Shown one piece after another: positions 55,692 to 64,000 of a stretch of 64,000 bases of DNA (positions are counted from its first letter, which is position 1; each line of letters begins with the position of its first letter). Both the position numbers and the translations under genes were made by a program. The stretch comes from Phycisphaera sp. (lineage in GTDB: Bacteria; Planctomycetota; Phycisphaerae; Phycisphaerales; UBA1924). The notes under the pieces were generated by a model, which saw only the letters and a program-made list of their open reading frames with translations, was not told the DNA's origin and made no database searches. The stretch spans positions 2,475,205 to 2,539,204 of the forward strand of contig CP098402.1 in NCBI GenBank assembly GCA_025916675.1, given 5' to 3'.

Positions 55692-56510
55692 CTACTCGCA
55701 CCCCGCGTCGAACTCGTTCTGGAAGGCCAGGAAGTCGAACAGCGTGAGCACGCCGTCGCCGTCGAGGTCGGCCGCGAGGTCGCCGGCGGCGAAGGCGTTC
55801 TGGAAGGCGAGGAAGTCGAAGATGGAGAGCGAGCCGTCGCCGTCGAAGTCGGCGGGGCAGCCGCCGTTGATTTGACCCTCGGCGATGATGACCCAGTGGC
55901 AATTGCCGCCAAACCCGCAGTCTCGAAATGGTTCCGGTTCGAGGACGCCGCATGCTATCGAGGCCACATAGCCGAAGGCCGTTTGGCCAAGGGAATTGCC
56001 GCCGATGAAGAAGGAGTCACCGAAAACACCTCCGGCCAGTGCACGAAAGTCCGGAGCGGCGATCTCGACCATGAGTGCGGTGCCAGCGTCGATCGATCCA
56101 TCGACGTCGACCGTGACGACCTCAAGCATGGGCAGGTCGTCGGGCGTGAAGATCACGGTGCTCGTGCCCACCAGTTCGCCGCCCACAATCGGCGGGCTGC
56201 CCGCGGGTATCTGGTAGAGGTTGATGGTGATCTCACCCTCGGGCAGCGTCGGTAGGCGCATGGCTTCGACGCCGAACTCGACGGTGTGGACCGTGAAGCC
56301 CTCATCGATGCCGAAGTCGGCCAGGGTGAACGAGCGTGACCACTGGTTGTCGGTGGTCGTCAGTGTGGCACCCGTGCCCGACGAGCAGGCGACGCCCGAT
56401 CCGGCGAGGACCAGGTGCTCCTCAAGGCTATGAGATAGGCGGATTTGAGCGGTGCTCGCGGTAGTCAAGCCAAAGACTACCAGAAAAGTATGCACCAGCT
56501 TCTTCATCAT
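55692..56510 (-). CDS. Secreted protein with two GC-type dockerin repeats
   Basis: A 272-residue exported protein. Signal peptide ends near residue 21 (STA before QIRLSH). Residues 30-190 are a beta-rich domain of unknown family with one or more cysteine pairs (GSGVACSSGTGA, DCGFGGNCHWV). The C-terminus has two dockerin-like tags, DFDGDGSLSIFDFLAFQN and DLDGDGVLTLFDFLAFQN, the second ending EFDAGCE. This tail is nearly the same as that of the protein at 27613. It is 45 bp downstream of the metalloprotease gene on the same strand. Confidence 0.78.
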   Translation of the reverse strand: MMKKLVHTFLVVFGLTTASTAQIRLSHSLEEHLVLAGSGVACSSGTGATLTTTDNQWSRSFTLADFGIDEGFTVHTVEFGVEAMRLPTLPEGEITINLYQIPAGSPPIVGGELVGTSTVIFTPDDLPMLEVVTVDVDGSIDAGTALMVEIAAPDFRALAGGVFGDSFFIGGNSLGQTAFGYVASIACGVLEPEPFRDCGFGGNCHWVIIAEGQINGGCPADFDGDGSLSIFDFLAFQNAFAAGDLAADLDGDGVLTLFDFLAFQNEFDAGCE

Positions 56511-56555
56511 GATCGAACCTCATTGCGGGAACTATTATTGTACTAAAGTCGAAAT

Positions 56556-58687
56556 TCACTCACAACTCATCCCGATCTCGATTGCCTTGAGATGGTCGAA
56601 CAAATCGATGCGCCCGTCGCGATTAATGTCTGCACGGTCATCATCCCTTTCAGCCCATGCTTGCAACACTATTAAATCGTAGGCAGTAAATGCGCCATCA
56701 CCATCAAAATCCATTGGGCAGCGACCGCTGCCAGCTGAGTCCGGGCAAGGCCCATATGGTGAAAATTCTGGTAGTTGAACGAACTCGAACGCGGCACAAA
56801 TGACTGCATCGTTGGGTGTGCCGTTGTTGAGCGCGCCGTCATCGTCGTCGGCAACCAGAACTTCATAGAAAGTTGCGTCCCGTGCTGACAGGTCATCATT
56901 TTCGCCAGCGAGCCCTTGCGTGAAGCAGTATCGCGGCGCGGGTTCGGGCGTGGCCAAAAAGGACCACTTGACGAACAAATCAGAAGCAATCGGATACCCA
57001 AGCGGGGTACGAATCCCACGCCAAGCATGGACTAGCCGGTTGGACCTTTGGTGCTTCCCGCCAAGACACTTGTCATCGGGTTCCCATGCCCAAAGGGGCG
57101 TGCTGTAGTCTCGGCCATGTCGAGGTTCTCCCATTATCGTGCAGCCGGACGTAGCGTATCCCAATAGATCGGTCTCGTCATGTAAGATTGCCAATACGTC
57201 GGAGTAGCCTTCGTGGATCGCCGTCTTGTCGGATTCCGCCGGAATACCAAATGCTTGGTCTAAAGCGAAATGACCATACTCGTGCGAAATGATTGTTGCC
57301 ATTGCCCAATTGGGCAATGGCGAAGGCGTGAGTTGCTCTGGGCTAAACACAATTGCAGGAACACCAAGTAGGCCAGAAGGCGGTTTGTAAAACGCTCCGG
57401 TTACTGGGAATGGGTCAAGCAAAGTTTCATTCGGGATCACCCACAAGTCATCATCATCGATTCCGGGTATGTACTGGTTGTCAATCTTGTAGAATGTTCG
57501 GACTGAGTCCACGACAGTCCAAGCTGTCATGTCCGCGATGCGATACTCATCGGTCATAGGTGGGTTCGGGCGATTATCCGCGTAAGTATACAAAGGTACA
57601 AGTCCATCCGATGGCACGCTCACTTCCTTGGGATCAATGAGCTGTAGATTATCATTGGTATCAACGTAGCCGAGTTGGAAGAACTCATGCTCGGGGATGA
57701 AGCGCACGACAGAGTTTTGGAGAATCGTCACGCCAGTAAACGCATAATCGCCGTTGACGTCCGTGTAGGTCGAGGACACAGGCGCGCCCGATGGTGTGTC
57801 GGCGAGTTCCACACGCATTCGAGGGATGCCTACCGTTGTGGTATCGGCTTGTATGCTAAAGGCAACGCACGGCATATTTGTTTCGTAGGGAATTTCACCT
57901 GCCAACACCAAGCCTTCCACGGAACCAGATACATCATCCGCAAAAGGCACTATCAGTTGCCATTCGGCCATGATATCCGCAGTAACGGCGTCGATACGAA
58001 CCGCTACTGAGGAAGTGCGCCCTCGCAAGTCATGCCCAACCAACTCCCACACCTGCCGTGCCTCGCGCGGGTCGGCCGGCTCGAGTACGGCGCTCCCGGG
58101 CACCAGAACCAACTCCGGCTCGGTCCAATCCGTAATCAACCCCTCCATCGCCGCGTCCGATTGCGTGGCGGCGATCGCCTTGGCTTGCAGGGCGTCCACC
58201 AGGCGCTCGGGCAGCCCGCCCTGTGGCACGTTGAGCGCGGCGCAGCGCACGTAGCTCAGGGCCCAGTCGCCGCTGGCGGTCTTGTGGGCCAAGGCGCGGC
58301 CGTAGCTCTCGGGCGCTTCTATGCCCTCGATGTTCTGCGTGAAGCGCATGAACGTGCGCGTCTCTTGCCATTCGGTAACGTGGGTCACCTCGAAGCCGAG
58401 CGTGCCGGGGCCGAACACCGAGCCGTGCTCGAACAGCCAATCTTCCAGGGCCTCGCGGGCCGTGGCCCGGGTGGTCATGGGTTCGCCGCACACCAGTTCG
58501 GCCCCGCCCCAGGGCTCCTCGAACGGGAAGTGGACGATGACGCCGGGCCAGGTGTCGCGGATCAGGTCGGCCTCAGCCAGCGCCGACGCCTTCTGGGCGT
58601 GGGCTACCGAGGGCAATACCCCCCCAGCAAGCCGAATGCCGAGGCCAGGGCGGAGACGATCCCAAGGTACCGGTTGTGTGCCCGCAT
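56556..58687 (-). CDS. Secreted M4/M36-like zinc metalloprotease with C-terminal dockerin-like tag; signal peptide frameshifted
   Basis: A protease of about 710 residues if one base is added. Catalytic motif HEYGH is at residues 445-449 of the downstream frame (counting from the TTG at 58616), followed by a downstream HEGYSD that would give the third zinc ligand, as in thermolysin- and fungalysin-type peptidases. The N-terminal part (to about residue 150) looks like a fungalysin/thermolysin propeptide. The C-terminus has a variant dockerin-like tag (DFDGDGAFTAYDLIVLQAW, DINRDGRIDLFDHLKAIEI). A strong AAGGAAG ribosome binding site precedes ATG 58687, which opens a perfect signal peptide, but a run of seven C (seven G on the coding strand) at 58619-58625 puts it out of frame. 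Eight would restore it through VLPSVAHAQKAS. The last two thirds are clearly less GC-rich than the first third. Confidence 0.8.
58619..58625 (-). other. Seven-base homopolymer that breaks the metalloprotease signal peptide frame
   Basis: The coding strand has seven G. With seven, translation from ATG 58687 stops 28 codons in; with eight it continues into the protease with an AHA cleavage site. It can be a sequencing/assembly error, a recent mutation, or a phase-variable tract. Confidence 0.75.
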
Positions 58688-58977
58688 CGGGTGCTTCCTT
58701 CGTTCATGCCGCGCCACGCCTGCCGGGGCGGGGACACCGGAACACACCCGCCTGATCGTTCAGTATGACCCAAACGCCCCGGCCTGTCAAGAGGAAGTGC
58801 CCCGGTCCGAAAAGCCCGGCTCACCGTCCGAGAGCCACGACTACCCGGCCAACGGGCGAGCACAAACCGACCAGAGCCCGATCCGAACAAAGCCGAGACT
58901 TTTTTTCTGGTCAATGTTTGGGTTAGACCCCCTGGCGCCCGCGCCAGGAGGCCCGGTGCGCAGGACGTGCGCCTCGG

Positions 58978-59184
58978 ACTAGCAATCCGCGCGATGGGAT
59001 CGCCAATCCGCGCGACGGGATTGCCAGCCGGCGCGACGGGATTGGCAATCCGCGCGATGGGATTGCCAGGCCGCGCGACGGGGGAGCAAGCCAGCGCGAT
59101 GGGATTGCCAGCGGGCGCGATCGGGGAGCCAGCGGACGCGCGCCTGCTGCCAGCCGGAGCGCGAGGGCTGGCGGCCCGAGCGAG
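58978..59184. repeat. Degenerate 21-bp tandem repeat, about ten units
   Basis: The unit reads roughly GGGATTGCCA followed by RYCCGCGCGAY. Clear copies start at 58996, 59017, 59038, 59059, 59080, 59101 and 59122; a partial copy precedes them and two strongly diverged ones follow to 59184. Divergence rises towards the right end. Both strands stay open in some frames, giving heptapeptide repeats such as LAIPSRG on the minus strand, but there is no start signal. Confidence 0.85.
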
Positions 59185-59232
59185 GGGGCCGACCTGCCTC
59201 TTCGAGCCCTTCGCGCCCTTCGCGTTGCACAC

Positions 59233-59260
59233 AAAAAAGCCCGGGCTGGCGCCCGGGCCT
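59233..59260 (-). terminator. Rho-independent terminator of the pst operon
   Basis: On the minus strand GCCCGGG and CCCGGGC form a stem (with extra pairs in AGGCCC/GGGCTT) followed by TTTTTT. It lies 26 bp after the pstB stop. Confidence 0.9.
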
Positions 59261-59286
59261 CGTTGAGCTCAGATATCGGATCGACC

Positions 59287-60240
<954 letters not shown>

Positions 60241-60243
60241 GGG

Positions 60244-62460
60244 TTACACCGTTGATCCGCTCAGGCGGGCCCGAAGGCGGGCCCGGATAATGATGGCGAC
60301 GAGGTTCAGGCTGACGACGATCACAAGAAGCAGCAGCGTTGTGGTCCAAACCAAAGGACGGGCGGCCTGGGAATCGGGGCTCTGGAAGCCCAGGTCGTAA
60401 ATGTGGAAGCCCAGGTGCATGAAGCTGCGGTCGAGGTGCAGGAAGGGCGCGTTGGTGCTGATGGGCAGGTCCTCGTTCAGCTTGACTGCGCCCACGAGCA
60501 TGAGGGGGGCGACCTCGCCCGCACCGCGCGCCATGGCCAAGATCGCACCGGTCAGGATGCCCGGCATGGCTCCGGGGAGCACGATGCGGCGCATGGTCTG
60601 CCACTTGCTTGCCCCGCATCCATAGCTGCCCTCGCGCATCGAATTGGGCACCGAGGCGATGGCCTCCTCGGTCGAGACGATGACCACGGGCAAAGTCAGC
60701 AGCGCCAGCGTGAGGGCAGCCCACAGCATGCCGCGAGCGCCGAACGTCGGCGAGCCGTCGGCGGCGCGGGCCTCGAAGAAGCCCGTGAAGTAGGGCGTCC
60801 GCACGACCAGCACGGCGGCGGCGATGAACACCGAAAGCCAAAGAGCCCGCGACACCCACTTGAGCGCCTTGTTGCGCGTCGAGGGCTCTTTGCCCGGGAT
60901 GGGCTTGCTCCACACAGCGGACGCGTAGGCGGCGACCAGCGCGACCATCGTGCCGCCGAGCACGGCCCACCACCACGGCGCGGGCAGACGGACCGAGGGA
61001 TCGCTACCCACGTCGACGTACTGCCCCACGGTGTAGCAGAAGAAGCCCAAGCCGAACACGCCGTACACGATGCTGGGCACGCCGGCCAGATTGTTGACCG
61101 CGATGCGGATGGTGCTGGTGACGATGCCTTGAGGCGCGTATTCACGTAAATACAAAGCTGCGATGACGCCCAGGGGCGTGACGGTGATGGTCAGCAGCAG
61201 CGTGAGCATGACCGTGCCCACGATGACAGGGAACACGCCGCCCTCGGTGTTAGCCTCGCGCGGCGGGTGGGCCAGGAACTCCCACCACCTCGAAAAGAAC
61301 ACGCCCAGCTTCTCGCCCACGCCCATATCGTTCGAGTCGACGAGGCGCACGACCTGCGAGAGCCGCATGGGGTTGTCCGGCTCGATCTGCCGGGCCGGCG
61401 CGAATCGACCGCTGAGCGGGTCGACGACCTCGAGCCGTAAGCGCTCGTCCTCGGCTTCGAGCACCGCGATGCGGGCGAGCGCATCGTCGTAGCGTTCTTG
61501 GAGGCCGGCCTCGCGCTCGGCCGCGGCCGCCCGGATCTCGTCGAGCCGCTCGTCGCTGATGACACGATTCTGCCACGGCGCGTGCAACCACGCCGCCAGC
61601 AGCAGGGCCAGCCCGAGGACGATGGCCGAAGCGCGCGCCACGCGGATGGGCTTGCTCGGCCCGCCCAGTTGTGGCGCGTCGTCGCTGCTGCGATCCCTGC
61701 CAAGCCACCACGCGCCGGCCATCGCCCCAATACCCAGCGCGGCGACGCCAGCGAACAGCGCGAACCCCCACGACTCGGTCGGCCGCTCCTCTCGGGCGGC
61801 GGCGATCTCGGCCTCTCGGACACGCAGCCGCAGCGCCTCGATCCGCTTATTGATATGCCCGAGCCCATGCTTCTTGAGGTCTTCGATCTTGTGGCTGCGG
61901 GCACGGGCCTGCCCGTGGTTCTCTTCGATGAACGCCAGAACGGCATCGGGCCCCTCGGCCACGACCTGCGGCTCGCCCGCGTCGTCGACCAGGATCGCGC
62001 GCTCCGGCACGCCCAGCCACACACTCCACGCCTCGCGTTCGAGCATGACGGCCTGCTCCGGCCGATCGATGCTGGCGATGTCGCTCTGATCGACCCAGCG
62101 GAAGGGCTCGCTGCCGATGTCGCGGTTGCCGGTGCGGTAGAGGGTTTGCGGCGGATCAGCCTGGGTGTTGGTGGGTACGCCCAGAAAGACGCTGCCGTCG
62201 TTGAGCGTGACACGCTCGATCGGGCGCGGCCAGAACGTGGTCATGCCCTGGGTGACGATCATGCCCACCAGGCCGATGATCATGACAAGCGACACCACGA
62301 GCGCGCCGCCGGTGAGCCAGATCATGGGCTCGCCCAGTGCGCTGGGCGGCGTGGCCCGGCGCGTGGCAGGCCCGGGCTTGTTCGACGGGACCGCCCCACC
62401 GCCGGGCAGGGGCTTGGCCGGAACGCCGCCGAAGTCTTGCACACCCTTCTCGTCGCTCAT
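60244..62460 (-). CDS. pstA: Phosphate ABC transporter permease PstA, greatly extended
   Basis: A 738-residue permease; E. coli PstA has 296. The C-terminal 330 residues form the BPD_transp_1 permease core with GVIAALYLREYAPQG, the NLAGVPSIVYGVFGLGFF stretch, and the EAIASVPNSMREGSYGCGASKWQ coupling loop that contacts PstB (in parts here: SVPNSMREGSYGCGASKW). The first 400 residues add a TM helix near residue 45, a long charged extracytoplasmic region, coiled-coil-like stretches (residues 210-240 and 320-360) and two more hydrophobic segments. The ATG overlaps the pstC stop as ATGA. Confidence 0.92.
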   Translation of the reverse strand: MSDEKGVQDFGGVPAKPLPGGGAVPSNKPGPATRRATPPSALGEPMIWLTGGALVVSLVMIIGLVGMIVTQGMTTFWPRPIERVTLNDGSVFLGVPTNTQADPPQTLYRTGNRDIGSEPFRWVDQSDIASIDRPEQAVMLEREAWSVWLGVPERAILVDDAGEPQVVAEGPDAVLAFIEENHGQARARSHKIEDLKKHGLGHINKRIEALRLRVREAEIAAAREERPTESWGFALFAGVAALGIGAMAGAWWLGRDRSSDDAPQLGGPSKPIRVARASAIVLGLALLLAAWLHAPWQNRVISDERLDEIRAAAAEREAGLQERYDDALARIAVLEAEDERLRLEVVDPLSGRFAPARQIEPDNPMRLSQVVRLVDSNDMGVGEKLGVFFSRWWEFLAHPPREANTEGGVFPVIVGTVMLTLLLTITVTPLGVIAALYLREYAPQGIVTSTIRIAVNNLAGVPSIVYGVFGLGFFCYTVGQYVDVGSDPSVRLPAPWWWAVLGGTMVALVAAYASAVWSKPIPGKEPSTRNKALKWVSRALWLSVFIAAAVLVVRTPYFTGFFEARAADGSPTFGARGMLWAALTLALLTLPVVIVSTEEAIASVPNSMREGSYGCGASKWQTMRRIVLPGAMPGILTGAILAMARGAGEVAPLMLVGAVKLNEDLPISTNAPFLHLDRSFMHLGFHIYDLGFQSPDSQAARPLVWTTTLLLLVIVVSLNLVAIIIRARLRARLSGSTV

Positions 62461-64000
62461 AGCCCGGCCGTCCTTGCCCGCACCACCTGGCGAACGACCT
62501 CGGCCGCGGTATTGACGGCGAAGGTCATCAGGAACAGCACCAGCCCGCACAAGAACAGCACGCGGTAGTGCGTGCCGCCCATGGGCGCCTCGGGCAACTC
62601 GACGGCGATGTTGGCCGACAACGTGCGGAACCCGCCGAAGACGTTCCAGCTCATCTCGGGCGTGTTGCCCGTGGCCATGAGCACGATCATCGTCTCACCC
62701 GCGGCCCGGCCGAAGCCGATCATGCACGCCGAGAAGATGCCCGAGCCGGCGACGGGGATGACTATGCGCATGGCCGTCTGCCATGGCGTCGCGCCGGCGC
62801 CCAGCGAGGCCGTGCGGAGCGAGTCTGGAACGGCACGGAGCGAGTCTTCGGAAATCGTGTAGATGATGGGGATCACCGCGAAGCCCATGATCATCGAGAC
62901 CACGAGCGTGTTGCGCGGCGAGAACGGGCCGAAGATGCTGTTGCGCGGATCGAAGCCCAGGGCCTGCAGCAGGTGGGCGAATCCGAAAGAGAGCGCCAGC
63001 ACGAGGGCCAGCATCACGACAAAACGGACCAGCATGACGCCCGCGATCGACATGTCGCTCTGGCCCGCCACGGCACGATCGAGGCGGCGGCCCAGGAACA
63101 TCGATTGCAGCACCGCCAGCACCACCGCCACCGGACCAATGAGCACCACGAACCAGCCGGGCCACGCCTGCCCGTACTCGCTCGAAAGCCAGCGCCGGAG
63201 GTCGACCGGAACGCCCTGAGCCACGCCCTCGGGCGGGGAGAACAGCACGCGCTCAAACGTCGGGCCGATCGCCCACGCGACGAACGCTCCAAGCGTGCAG
63301 GCCAGCAGCACCAAGCCCATGTGCTGCCAGGCACTCGCACGCTTGCGAACATGCGACGGGAGCATCTGCCACAGGTGGGCCACCAGCAGCACGGCGACGG
63401 GGACGGTGGCCAGGCTCACGAGCACGCTTGGCAGCCACTCGCGAACATAAGGCGCCACGACGATCGCGGCCACGAAGCCCAGAACCACCGAGGGCAGCGA
63501 GGCCATCATCTCGACGCCGGGCTTGACCACCTTGCGGACGTTGGGGCTCAGGAACTCGCTGGTGTACACCGCCGCCAGCACACCCATCGGGACGGCGAAC
63601 AGCATCGCGAAGATGGTGGCCTTCAGCGAGCCGAAGATCAGCGGAACGACGCTGAGCTTGATCTCGGCGGCGTCGTCGCCCGAGGACGACTGGTAGACGA
63701 ACTCGGGCTCCATCTGCCCTTCGTAGTGCACCCTACCAAACAAAGCTTTGAAGGAAAACTCGGGATAGCCGGGTTCGAGGGCCCGCATGACGCCGGTGCC
63801 GTCGGCGTCGAGCACGAACACGCCATCGTTCTTGGGCGCCAGCCGCGCACGGACGGCGTTGTCGAGCCCGGTATCGAACTCGGCGACGATCTTCTCGCTC
63901 GTGACGTGGCGGACACGGACCTTGCCGCTCTCGCCCAGAATCACGATCGAGCGATCGCGCTGGCTGGGGGCGATGTCGACGATGGCCGAGTCGGACCCGC
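62457..64000 (-). CDS. pstC: Phosphate ABC transporter permease PstC, 5-prime end outside the window
   Basis: At least 513 codons of a phosphate permease, cut by the window end. The visible N-terminal 110 residues look like a beta-propeller-like soluble domain (SIVILGESGKVRVRHV, GVFVLDADGTGVMRAL). The permease core then follows in two parts: PLIFGSLKATIFAMLFAVPMG and MMASLPSVVLGFVAAIVVAPY, interrupted by about 180 residues with two or three extra membrane segments, then SLRTASLGAGATPWQTAMRIV, the coupling loop for PstB, and IGFGRAAGETMIVLMATGN. Head of pstC-pstA-pstB as seen here. Confidence 0.93.
   Translation of the reverse strand, partial: GSDSAIVDIAPSQRDRSIVILGESGKVRVRHVTSEKIVAEFDTGLDNAVRARLAPKNDGVFVLDADGTGVMRALEPGYPEFSFKALFGRVHYEGQMEPEFVYQSSSGDDAAEIKLSVVPLIFGSLKATIFAMLFAVPMGVLAAVYTSEFLSPNVRKVVKPGVEMMASLPSVVLGFVAAIVVAPYVREWLPSVLVSLATVPVAVLLVAHLWQMLPSHVRKRASAWQHMGLVLLACTLGAFVAWAIGPTFERVLFSPPEGVAQGVPVDLRRWLSSEYGQAWPGWFVVLIGPVAVVLAVLQSMFLGRRLDRAVAGQSDMSIAGVMLVRFVVMLALVLALSFGFAHLLQALGFDPRNSIFGPFSPRNTLVVSMIMGFAVIPIIYTISEDSLRAVPDSLRTASLGAGATPWQTAMRIVIPVAGSGIFSACMIGFGRAAGETMIVLMATGNTPEMSWNVFGGFRTLSANIAVELPEAPMGGTHYRVLFLCGLVLFLMTFAVNTAAEVVRQVVRARTAGL

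Larger units (their letters stand above)
58688..59286. other. 599-bp region with minisatellite, hairpin and terminator but no gene
   Basis: Open frames exist in several phases only because the 21-bp repeat has a length divisible by three and is GC-rich. A perfect 8-bp hairpin (CCTGGCGC/GCGCCAGG, 58931-58948) precedes the minisatellite at 58978-59184, and the pst operon terminator lies at 59233-59260. Confidence 0.6.

Noticed and set aside
58614-58616. TTG at 58616 as the true start of the metalloprotease
   Set aside because: It has no ribosome binding site and starts inside what is clearly the end of a signal peptide (VLPSVAHA); the real start is ATG 58687 with a frameshift between.
58978-59184. 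Possible CRISPR array
   Set aside because: The 21-bp units are directly adjacent with no unique spacers, diverge gradually, and no cas genes are near.

Overview
The window comes from a high-GC bacterium that looks like a planctomycete of the class Phycisphaerae. The main evidence is four secreted proteins ending in an EF-hand-like DGDG...IFDFLAFQ tag (the GC-type dockerin anchor common in Phycisphaerales), a 3,241-residue surface protein with an N-terminal LEPRQLL motif, prepilin-like proteins starting FTLVEI/FTLIELL, and FG-GAP/UnbV repeat proteins. No species name can be read from the sequence. Most of the window is ordinary chromosome; I see no phage, IS element or CRISPR array.

Layout. 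1-4634 (+): end of a propeller-like protein, a ZIP metal transporter, an MnmE-like GTPase, a membrane-anchored helical-repeat protein and an RluD-like pseudouridine synthase, closed by a hairpin terminator. 4716-6836: an unknown FN3-like protein (-), then two small genes in the same frame (+), the second with a HEPN RX4H motif. This pair is the best candidate for an undescribed defence-type module and is followed by about 740 bp of structured, G-quadruplex-prone non-coding DNA. 7574-9121: a secreted FG-GAP protein, followed by a 350-bp inverted-repeat element. 9619-12686 (-): LuxR regulator, thymidylate kinase, zinc-ribbon membrane protein. 12786-15630 (+): a tightly overlapping three-gene unit around a glutathionylspermidine-synthase-like ATP-grasp ligase. 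15663-20809 (-): membrane protein, transketolase, lipoprotein, Fur regulator, TauE/SafE permease. 20909-25241: cysteine desulfurase-like enzyme, TPR protein, PRC-barrel protein, tRNA-Glu. 25318-31357: lone AstB, two prepilin-like proteins, a dockerin-tagged protein and an UnbV protein. 31454-41179 (-): the giant LEPR-XLL beta-solenoid protein. 41996-42853: a membrane protein. 42850-49685 (-): nuoJKLMN, the membrane arm of complex I. 49875-51034 (+): pgsA-pgpA, two consecutive steps of phosphatidylglycerol synthesis. 51108-55426 (-): odhA-odhB of 2-oxoglutarate dehydrogenase. 55692-58687 (-): two secreted dockerin-tagged proteins, one a HEYGH metalloprotease whose signal peptide is put out of frame by a seven-base homopolymer. 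58978-59184: a decaying 21-bp minisatellite. 59287-64000 (-): pstC-pstA-pstB phosphate importer, pstC cut by the window end.

Expression signals. Eight genes have a TANNNT hexamer 5-8 nt before the start codon and no Shine-Dalgarno sequence, which suggests leaderless transcripts. Genes with a clear Shine-Dalgarno sequence have their -10 boxes further upstream. Many operon joints use ATGA or GTGA stop/start overlaps.
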